Below are positions 57,884 through 64,000 of a DNA stretch of 64,000 bases, in pieces. The stretch comes from Gloeobacter kilaueensis JS1 (GTDB lineage: Bacteria; Cyanobacteriota; Cyanobacteriia; Gloeobacterales; Gloeobacteraceae). A model generated the notes under the pieces. That model had not been told where the DNA came from. It ran no database searches and saw nothing but the letters and a program-made list of their open reading frames with translations. A program made the translations under genes and the position numbers. The stretch is from NCBI RefSeq assembly GCF_000484535.1, contig NC_022600.1:3472001-3536000 (forward strand). Direction: 5' to 3'. The stretch's first letter is position 1. Each line of letters starts with the position of its first letter.

Positions 57884-58801
57884 TTGGCAAAGCCAGTCAT
57901 CCACGACCAGGATGGCCACGCCGACGATCTGGTGGCGACGCTGCTCCTGGCGGCCCACCCGGCGGTGGACCTCAAGGCTGCCATCGTCAATAGCGGCGAC
58001 TGTCTGCCGGAGGTCTCCGCCCAGGTGCTGCAGGAGGTACTGCTCCAACTGGGCCTCCCCGAGGTGGTGGTGGCTTACCAGATCCATTCGCTGCCCCATC
58101 CGTTTCCGGCAGCCTGGCAGGCGGAGAGCCTCAATTATCGCCGCGACTTCGCCGGTTCACCGGTGCATTCTCCAACCGCAACGGGCACCCAACTGCTGGT
58201 GGAGACGATTCTAGAGAGCCCCGAACCGGTGACACTGCTGGTCACTGGTCCCTGCACCAACCTCGCCGCCGCCCTGGACGCTGCACCGCAGATTGCCCGC
58301 AAGTTGGAGCGGGTGGTGTTGATGGCCGGTAGTCTGGCGGCGGGAGGCAACGTCCACGACCAACCGGGTCACGACGGCAGCGCCGAGTGGAATCTTTATT
58401 GTGACCCGCCCGCCGCTGCTTTCTGTCTGGCTGCTGGGCTGCCTTTGGAGCTGGTCACCCTCGATGTCACCAATCACGTGCCGATGACGCCGCCTTTTTT
58501 GCAGCGCCTGGCTGAGCGCTCCGGTGCCTGTGCGATCGCAGCCAGGCTGCTGGGCGGTGTCGAGCAGCAGAATTACTATTTCTGGGACACCCTCGCCGCT
58601 CTGCTGACCTGCGAACCGGATTTTCTACCCCGCCAGGGTGTACAAGTTCGTATCCGCACCGACGCACCGGCTGAGGGGCGCACCGAGTGTGCGGACGACG
58701 GCTTTCCAGTAACGATCTTTGCTGCCGGAGACGAGGACAGAACGCTCAAGGTGCGCGTCGAGGAACGCTTTATCAAGATCCTCGAAGGGGCAGGATTCTA
58801 G
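57884..58801 (+). CDS. inosine/uridine-preferring nucleoside hydrolase-like protein
   Basis: 305 residues from a TTG with GGGAGG about ten bases upstream. The metal site is Asp8-x-Asp10-x-x-x-Asp14-Asp15, conserved in spacing although the usual Asp-Thr-Asp-Pro-Gly is written Asp-Gln-Asp-Gly-His. 'Leu-Val-Thr-Gly-Pro-Cys-Thr-Asn-Leu' near 118-126 and 'Ala-Glu-Trp-Asn' near 167-170 are the expected later elements. It should cleave N-glycosidic bonds of ribonucleosides, with Ca2+. The non-standard first loop leaves substrate choice open. Confidence 0.85.
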   Translation: MAKPVIHDQDGHADDLVATLLLAAHPAVDLKAAIVNSGDCLPEVSAQVLQEVLLQLGLPEVVVAYQIHSLPHPFPAAWQAESLNYRRDFAGSPVHSPTATGTQLLVETILESPEPVTLLVTGPCTNLAAALDAAPQIARKLERVVLMAGSLAAGGNVHDQPGHDGSAEWNLYCDPPAAAFCLAAGLPLELVTLDVTNHVPMTPPFLQRLAERSGACAIAARLLGGVEQQNYYFWDTLAALLTCEPDFLPRQGVQVRIRTDAPAEGRTECADDGFPVTIFAAGDEDRTLKVRVEERFIKILEGAGF

Positions 58802-59832
58802 CCATAGAGACGCTTGAAGACCGCGAGTGCCTGCTCGATTGCCCCATCGTTGATGTCGAGGTGGGTGACCAACCGCAGCCGCTGGGGACCAAAGACGCTG
58901 ACTCGAACGCCGTGGGCGGCCAGATCCGCCGCTACCGCCGCCGCTGTGTAATCGGCCTGGACATCGACCATGACGATGTTGGTGTGTACCACCTCCAGAT
59001 CGACCGAAAAGGCCGGCAGCTGAGCAAGTTGCTCCGCCAGCTGCCGTGCGCGCCGATGATCCTCCGCCAGCCGTTCGATGTGGTGATCGAGGGCGTAAAG
59101 CCCGGCGGCGGCGAGCAGGCCCACCTGGCGCATACCGCCCCCAAAAGCTTTGCGCAGCCGCGTCGCCTGGGCGATAAAATCGGCTCCCCCCGCCAGGACC
59201 GACCCCGCCGGGCAGCCCAGCCCCTTAGAAAGGCAGAAGTAAACCGAGTCGAAAGGAGCGGCCAGTTCTGCCGGGCTGAGGCCGCTGGCGACGCTGGCAT
59301 TTAGGAGTCGCGCTCCATCGAGGTGCATCGGCAACCGGTACTGGTGGGCAACCTCGGCAATGTCTAAGATGAGCGGCTGCGGATAGACCACGCCGCCACC
59401 CCGATTGTGGGTATTTTCAAGCAGGATGAGGGCGGTCATCGGCTCGTGCAGATCGACGGGCCGAATTGCAGAGCGCACCTGCTCAGCGCTTAAGATACCG
59501 TGCTGACCACTGAGGGTATGGAGTTGGACGCCGCTTAAGTGACTCGCGCCGCCCCGCTCGTAGTTGAAAACATGACAGTCTCGATCGCAGATCACCTCCT
59601 GGCCGGGACGGGTATGGGTGGCAATTGCCACCTGATTGCACATCGTGCCGGTAGGAAAAAATAGCCCCTTTTCTTTGCCGAGCAGGCGAGCGACGCGCTC
59701 CTGCAGGCGGTTGACGGTGGGATCTTCTCCGTATACATCGTCTCCGACTTCGGCCTCGAACATCGTCTGACGCATCGCCGCTGTGGGCCGGGTAACCGTA
59801 TCGCTGCGCAAATCGATGGCCGGGTCAGACAT
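58798..59832 (-). CDS. ltaE: low-specificity L-threonine aldolase
   Basis: 344 residues. PLP fold-type I: N-terminal 'Asp-Leu-Arg-Ser-Asp-Thr-Val-Thr' (7-14), 'Pro-Thr-Gly-Thr-Met-Cys-Asn' near 61-67, 'His-Leu-Asp-Gly-Ala-Arg' near 168-173 and the PLP lysine in 'Cys-Leu-Ser-Lys-Gly-Leu-Gly-Cys-Pro'. It cleaves L-threonine or allo-threonine to glycine and acetaldehyde. The stop overlaps the end of the convergent hydrolase gene by four bases. Confidence 0.92.
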   Translation of the reverse strand: MSDPAIDLRSDTVTRPTAAMRQTMFEAEVGDDVYGEDPTVNRLQERVARLLGKEKGLFFPTGTMCNQVAIATHTRPGQEVICDRDCHVFNYERGGASHLSGVQLHTLSGQHGILSAEQVRSAIRPVDLHEPMTALILLENTHNRGGGVVYPQPLILDIAEVAHQYRLPMHLDGARLLNASVASGLSPAELAAPFDSVYFCLSKGLGCPAGSVLAGGADFIAQATRLRKAFGGGMRQVGLLAAAGLYALDHHIERLAEDHRRARQLAEQLAQLPAFSVDLEVVHTNIVMVDVQADYTAAAVAADLAAHGVRVSVFGPQRLRLVTHLDINDGAIEQALAVFKRLYG

Positions 59833-60068
59833 AGCTTGTACTCCCTGTGATTTCTACATCCTAGCGAGCACACTCCCAAAGCTGGGCGAGCAATCGAATT
59901 ACCGATTGACCCTAAACCTCAAGAAAGATGTCGGGGATCAACAAAGAGGGCTAAGATTGAAATCAGGATCTGGCGTTGTGCGATTCGATACCGGTTGATA
60001 TCTGACAAGCAGCGACAGAGCCTGGGATAAATCTAATAATCGCATTGCTTTACGGTTTGAGGCTGTCA

Positions 60069-60332
60069 ATGCTTTTCCACCTGCTCTATCTGATCTGCTT
60101 CCTGCTGCTGAGCGCTCTGGCGTTTTATACCATGGCTGTGGGTTGGCGTCAGAGGCAGTCGCGTAAGACGAATCGCATCAAGCCGCACCCGGAATTGCTC
60201 GATCGTCAGGGCCGGTTGATCAAAGATCCGCTGCTGGTGGTCCGGGTAACGCCCCGCGACGCTGATTTTCGCAGTCGGCTCGAAGCTCTTTATAACCAGT
60301 CCCCCGACGAGGAGCAGCGCCCCGAGCGCTAG
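60069..60332 (+). CDS. small membrane protein, DUF2973-like
   Basis: 87 residues from the ATG at 60069; eight more codons upstream are open. One N-terminal membrane helix ('Leu-Leu-Tyr-Leu-Ile-Cys-Phe-Leu-Leu-Leu') is followed by a basic 'Trp-Arg-Gln-Arg-Gln' cytoplasmic stretch and a soluble tail with 'His-Pro-Glu-Leu-Leu-Asp-x-x-Gly'. It resembles DUF2973, a cyanobacterial family. The 236 bases before it hold no gene I can support. Function unknown. Confidence 0.65.
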   Translation: MLFHLLYLICFLLLSALAFYTMAVGWRQRQSRKTNRIKPHPELLDRQGRLIKDPLLVVRVTPRDADFRSRLEALYNQSPDEEQRPER

Positions 60333-60853
60333 GTTTTTTGTGCGCCCAGCTGTGACCAGTCGAAGTGGGCCTGCTCGTCGCGCTGGAACTTGTAGCGCAC
60401 AAAGGTCTTGAAGCCTTCCTCCGCAACGATGTTCCAGCAATAGCCGAGATCGGGCAGGTAGGTGTCGCCCGTGTGCTCTCCTGGGATCAAGCTCAAGTAG
60501 AGAGTGTCGAGCAGTCTGGCGCACTGGGCATAGACGCTCGCTCCACCGATAACGAAGAGGGTTTTTTGCCGGGCACAGACCAGTGCCTCCTCCAGGCTTG
60601 GCAGATACTGCACGTCGGGCCAGGGCGGACCCGGTCGATGTGTCAATACAAGATGCCTGCGTTCTACTAAAGGGGCTTTGCGCCTTTTGACGATGCTCTC
60701 GAAAGTTTGGCGGCCCATCAGCAGCGTCTGGCCGATGGTGAGCTGTTTGAATGCCTGCAATTCTTCAGGGCAATCCCAGGGCAGGTCGTTGTCCCGGCCA
60801 ATCAGGCGGTTGCGGTCGGTGGCGACGACGGCGGTGAGTTTGAGCATCTCCAT
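60329..60853 (-). CDS. folA: dihydrofolate reductase
   Basis: 174 residues from the ATG at 60853. 'Val-Val-Ala-Thr-Asp-Arg-Asn-Arg-Leu-Ile-Gly', then Asp-Asn-Asp-Leu-Pro-Trp-Asp with the substrate-binding acid in the following helix, 'Met-Gly-Arg-Gln-Thr-Phe-Glu-Ser-Ile' binding NADPH and 'Ile-Gly-Gly-Ala-Ser-Val-Tyr' are the DHFR hallmarks. It reduces dihydrofolate to tetrahydrofolate. Its end overlaps the convergent DUF2973-like gene by four bases, and its start lies 54 bases from the divergent M14 peptidase. Confidence 0.93.
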   Translation of the reverse strand: MEMLKLTAVVATDRNRLIGRDNDLPWDCPEELQAFKQLTIGQTLLMGRQTFESIVKRRKAPLVERRHLVLTHRPGPPWPDVQYLPSLEEALVCARQKTLFVIGGASVYAQCARLLDTLYLSLIPGEHTGDTYLPDLGYCWNIVAEEGFKTFVRYKFQRDEQAHFDWSQLGAQKT

Positions 60854-60906
60854 AAAATTGGCTCCGGCCTCTTTCAAAGACCCCGACAAAGGCATAGTAT
60901 CGGCGG

Positions 60907-62709
60907 ATGCAGCGCACGATTTCGACAATGTTTCTGCTGGGCAGTGGTTTGCTCAGCCTTGTTATTCTCAGCTTCGCTGCCGGGGCTACCCCGGTACCCG
61001 CCCAGTGGCAGACGCAGGCCGAGGCGAGCGACTATCGCCGGACCAGCCGCTACGACGAGGACGTTGCCTTTGCCCGCAGACTGGCAGCGGCCTCGCCTTA
61101 CATCGACTTTCAGCCGGTGGGCAAAAGTCCGGAGGGACGCGCTCTGCCGGTCATCGTCGTCTCGAAGGATAGAGCCTTCAGTCCCGAGGCAGCCCGCGCC
61201 ACAGGTAAAGAGATCGTGCTGGTCATTGCCGGCATTCACCCCGGCGAGATCCCAGGCAAGGACGCCGGTTGGGCGCTGGTGCGCGACATGGCGATCACCG
61301 CGACCCAGCAGGCGCTTTTGGACAAGGCGATCTTGATATTTATCCCGATCTTCAACGTCGATGGCCACGAGCGCTTTGGGCCCTATAACCGGATCAACCA
61401 GAACGGTCCCGAGCAGGCGGGCTGGCGCACGACAGCCCAGAACTACAACCTCAACCGCGACTTTCTCAAAGCCGACAGTCCCGAGATGCGCACCTGGCTG
61501 GATCTGTTCCACCGCTGGCAGCCGGATCTCATCGTCGATACCCACGACACCGACGGCGCGGATTTTCAGTACGACCTCACCTACGGCCTGGAATTTGCCG
61601 CCAACCTGCCCCAGGCACTCGTTGCCTGGCAAAAAGCAGCGTTTTTAGGTGCAATCTTTCCGGCCACCGAGCGCCACGGCCACAAGATCGCTCCCTACAT
61701 CGTCCTGCGCGACAGCAAAGACCCGACAAAAGGTTTCGATCAGCAGGCGAGCGAACCGCGCTACTCCACAGGCTACGGAGCGATTCTCAATCGCCCGTCG
61801 CTTCTGGTGGAAACCCACATGCTCAAGGACTACCGCACCCGCGTCCTCGCCACCTACGATCTATTAGTCGAAATTTTTGCTTACCTGAACCGCCATCCCG
61901 GCGAACTGCGCGCCCTGGTAAATCAAGCCGACAGTCAGACGACCGCTCGCGGCCAAAAGTACGATCCGGCGGCCCGCTTTCCCCTCACTTTTGAGTTGAG
62001 CGATAAACACGAGCGCTTTGCCTTCAAAGGGTTCGAGTCGCACCTCGAATTGAGCGCCCTCTCGGGCACCACCTGGATCCGCTACGATTCGAGCAAACCG
62101 CGCACCTTCGATGTGCCGTACTACAGCGAACTGCTCCCCAAAAAGACCGTCGCACCGCCTCTCGCCTATATCGTGCCAGTGCATCTGAGCGAGGTGATCG
62201 AGCGGATCAAACTCCACCACCTGCGCTACGAGGTGCTCACTGCTCCCCGCCAGTTCACCGTGCAGACCTATCGCCTGAGCGACCCGGTCTGGGAGGCGCA
62301 GCCCTTCGAGAACCACATCCGGCTCAAGGACTTCAAACTCGCGCCCATCGAGCGCCAGATAACCTATCCGACCGGGTCGTTACTCGTTCCCCTCGACCAG
62401 CCCGCTGCCAACGTCGCCATTCACCTGCTGGAGCCGGAGGGACCGGACTCGCTTTTGCAGTGGGGCTACCTCGACGCCCTCTTTGAGCAGAAGGAGTACG
62501 CCGAACCCTACGTGATGGAAAAAAAAGCCCGCGAGATGATCGAAGCCGATCCACAGCTCAAAGCCGAATTTGAGCAGAAGCTCAGCAGTGACCCGGCCTT
62601 CGCCGCCAGTCCCGAAGCACGGCTGGACTTTTTTTATCGGCGCACGCCCTACTGGGACGAGCGGCTGGGCATCTATCCGATTGGCCGGATCATCCAGCCA
62701 GTTCGCTGA
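60907..62709 (+). CDS. secreted M14 family zinc carboxypeptidase-like protein
   Basis: 600 residues. Signal peptide at 1-26 region. The M14 zinc motif is His111-Pro-Gly-Glu114, with the third ligand in 'Asp-Thr-His-Asp-Thr-Asp-Gly' near 215-221 and a likely catalytic Glu in 'Leu-Val-Glu-Thr-His' near 299-303. 'Asn-Tyr-Asn-Leu-Asn-Arg-Asp-Phe' supplies the substrate-binding Arg. The C-terminal ~280 residues form an extra beta-rich domain. It would act on peptides or cell-wall peptides in the periplasm. The end overlaps the convergent MFS gene by 20 bases. Confidence 0.88.
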   Translation: MQRTISTMFLLGSGLLSLVILSFAAGATPVPAQWQTQAEASDYRRTSRYDEDVAFARRLAAASPYIDFQPVGKSPEGRALPVIVVSKDRAFSPEAARATGKEIVLVIAGIHPGEIPGKDAGWALVRDMAITATQQALLDKAILIFIPIFNVDGHERFGPYNRINQNGPEQAGWRTTAQNYNLNRDFLKADSPEMRTWLDLFHRWQPDLIVDTHDTDGADFQYDLTYGLEFAANLPQALVAWQKAAFLGAIFPATERHGHKIAPYIVLRDSKDPTKGFDQQASEPRYSTGYGAILNRPSLLVETHMLKDYRTRVLATYDLLVEIFAYLNRHPGELRALVNQADSQTTARGQKYDPAARFPLTFELSDKHERFAFKGFESHLELSALSGTTWIRYDSSKPRTFDVPYYSELLPKKTVAPPLAYIVPVHLSEVIERIKLHHLRYEVLTAPRQFTVQTYRLSDPVWEAQPFENHIRLKDFKLAPIERQITYPTGSLLVPLDQPAANVAIHLLEPEGPDSLLQWGYLDALFEQKEYAEPYVMEKKAREMIEADPQLKAEFEQKLSSDPAFAASPEARLDFFYRRTPYWDERLGIYPIGRIIQPVR

Positions 62710-63949
62710 GCGAACCGAGGCGGCGCACCTGCGGCCAGAGCCAGGCCACGGCGAGCACGACGACGAGGGTGCCGATGCCGCCGCCCACCACCGAGAGAAT
62801 GGGTCCGAACCATTCGGCCACCAGGCCCGACTCGAAGCCGCCAATTTCGTTGGAGGCACTTACAAAGACGAAGTTCACCGCCAGTACCCGGCCCCGCATC
62901 GCGTCGGGGGTGAGGAGCTGCAACAGGGTGCTGCGCACGACGACGCTGATGTTGTCGAACACACCGGTCAGCGCCAGCATCGCGAGCGACAGATAAAAAT
63001 TGTGCGACAAACCAAAGACGATCGTCGCCACACCAAAGCCGCTCACCGCCAACAGCAGCGTCAGCCCGGCCCGGCGCATCGGCGGCAGGTAGGCAAGGAC
63101 GATCGCCATCGCGAGGGCCCCCACCGAGGGAGCGGCCCGCAGCCAGCCCAGCCCCACCGGACCGACGTGGAGAATATCTTTGGCATAGACCGGCAGGAGG
63201 GTGGTGGCACCGCCCAAAAGCACCGCAAACAGATCGAGGGTGATCGTGGCGAGGATGATCTGGTTGCTCCAGATAAAGCTCAACCCACCCACCAGCGAGC
63301 GAAAGCTAATCGCCTCTTTGGCGCGGGCGGGCGGTCTGTACTGGGGCCTGAGGGCAGCGGTGAACAGCAAAAAACTGAAGGCGCAGGCGACAGTGAGCAC
63401 GTAGGCGAAGGCGGCGCTCTTTTGCCAGGCGATCACGAGGCCACCGAGAGCCGGGCCAATCACCGAGCCAACCTGAAACCAGCTGCTGCGCCAGGTAACG
63501 GCGTTCGCCAGAGCAGCCGGCGGCACCAGTTGCGGCAGCAGTGCCGAGTTGGCGGGGCCGCTGAAGGCGCGGGCCAGGGCACTGATAAGCAGACAGCCAT
63601 AGATGAGCATGACCGCACCGTGCAGGGCAGAAAGCAGCGAGAGCCCAAGAGCGGCGAGGGCAACCACCGTCTGCGCCACCATGATCACCCGCTGGCGGTC
63701 GTAGCGGTCCGCCACCTGACCGGCGGGCAGCGAGAGCAAGATGGGTGGCAGTGCCTGCACCAGCCCGACCCAACCTAAGAGCAAAGTCGAGTGGGTGCGC
63801 TCGTACAGCTCCCAGCCCACCGCCACCGCCTGCACCTGCTGGCCCAGTACCGCCGCCATGCTGCCGCAGGCGTACAGCCGGTAGTCGCGCGAGCGCAAAG
63901 CGGCGTAAGGGTCATGCAGAGCCTTCAGCTCTTCGTTGTTCTCTCCCAT
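62690..63949 (-). CDS. MFS transporter
   Basis: 419 residues from the ATG at 63949, with AGGAGCGGGA upstream. Twelve membrane helices; 'Arg-Asp-Tyr-Arg-Leu-Tyr' before helix 1 and motif A 'Ala-Asp-Arg-Tyr-Asp-Arg-Gln-Arg' between helices 2 and 3. Same EntS-like/DUF894 group as the gene at 32428-33705, but of clearly different sequence. Substrate unknown. It may export a small molecule. Confidence 0.87.
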   Translation of the reverse strand: MGENNEELKALHDPYAALRSRDYRLYACGSMAAVLGQQVQAVAVGWELYERTHSTLLLGWVGLVQALPPILLSLPAGQVADRYDRQRVIMVAQTVVALAALGLSLLSALHGAVMLIYGCLLISALARAFSGPANSALLPQLVPPAALANAVTWRSSWFQVGSVIGPALGGLVIAWQKSAAFAYVLTVACAFSFLLFTAALRPQYRPPARAKEAISFRSLVGGLSFIWSNQIILATITLDLFAVLLGGATTLLPVYAKDILHVGPVGLGWLRAAPSVGALAMAIVLAYLPPMRRAGLTLLLAVSGFGVATIVFGLSHNFYLSLAMLALTGVFDNISVVVRSTLLQLLTPDAMRGRVLAVNFVFVSASNEIGGFESGLVAEWFGPILSVVGGGIGTLVVVLAVAWLWPQVRRLGSLSELAG

Positions 63950-64000
63950 TCCCGCTCCTGAGCCAACCCCCCTCACCAGTAAAACCCACCGCCTATGTTT

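Noticed and set aside
1-64000. tRNA, rRNA, CRISPR array or insertion sequence
   Set aside because: No clover-leaf with a TTCRA arm, no ribosomal RNA core sequence, no regularly spaced direct repeats and no transposase-like protein were noticed. A dedicated scan could still reveal a tRNA I missed.

Overview
The window is GC-rich chromosomal DNA from a photosynthetic, Gram-negative bacterium that I place in or very near Gloeobacter, the thylakoid-less cyanobacteria. The evidence is the gene content: magnesium chelatase chlI, a CrtW-type carotenoid ketolase, a CruP-like cyclase paralogue, a geranylgeranyl-reductase-family oxidoreductase, LL-diaminopimelate aminotransferase, several cyanobacterial families of unknown function (DUF1995, DUF2358, DUF1821-like, DUF2973-like), and a protein built of the repeat family named for Gloeobacter and Verrucomicrobia. 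The species cannot be fixed from the sequence alone. I saw no rRNA, tRNA, CRISPR array or insertion sequence.

Layout. 1-4.5 kb: membrane protein fragment, a secreted glycine-zipper protein, gatC overlapping uppP tail to tail, crtW and a saccharopine-dehydrogenase-like reductase. 4.7-10.9 kb: an acidic, repetitive, probably disordered protein; the thiol-disulfide pair txlA-like/ccdA; a membrane Ser/Thr kinase whose end is antisense to trpE; a YciI protein; a second glycine-zipper protein. 11-15.8 kb: chlI, an M50 membrane protease, a geranylgeranyl-reductase-family enzyme and a degenerate GTPase. 15.9-17.6 kb: a MntA/HepT toxin-antitoxin pair whose HepT frame is broken at the catalytic motif, an HNH nuclease and a DCC thiol-disulfide protein. 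17.7-26.8 kb: DUF1995-miaA, DUF4142, DUF4239, an RND pump, a phosphodiesterase-family protein and a Uma2 protein.

27.0-31.8 kb is a sulfonate module: SsuA-like lipoprotein, SsuD-like monooxygenase and a TonB-dependent receptor, with no ABC permease or ATPase beside them. 32-41 kb holds a small helical protein, an MFS transporter, a C-rich intergenic repeat, a sorbosone-dehydrogenase-like protein, aroQ with an overlapping 40-codon ORF, cinA, a TIGR03032-like protein, the tandem-repeat protein and dapL.

41-49.4 kb is the most notable region: a partial extracellular contractile injection system (eCIS). On the minus strand it encodes a tail-terminator-like DUF4255 protein with a carboxypeptidase-regulatory-like tail, a contractile sheath, three divergent tube proteins, two paralogous small tail-assembly-like proteins and a DUF6760-like protein, followed by a zinc-ribbon Ser/Thr kinase. 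A histidine kinase/LuxR response regulator pair diverges from it. Baseplate, spike, tape measure and AAA+ ATPase are absent here. 49.3-54.4 kb is an exopolysaccharide module (glycosyltransferase, polymerase, nucleotidyltransferase fused to a degenerate phosphohexomutase). 54.4-64 kb carries housekeeping and accessory genes: cruP, lepB, a nucleoside hydrolase, threonine aldolase, folA, an M14 peptidase and a second MFS transporter.

Genes are tightly packed. Convergent pairs often abut or overlap, two of them by more than 100 bases. Start sites were chosen by Shine-Dalgarno spacing where possible; functional names rest on recognised motifs and family resemblance, not on database searches.
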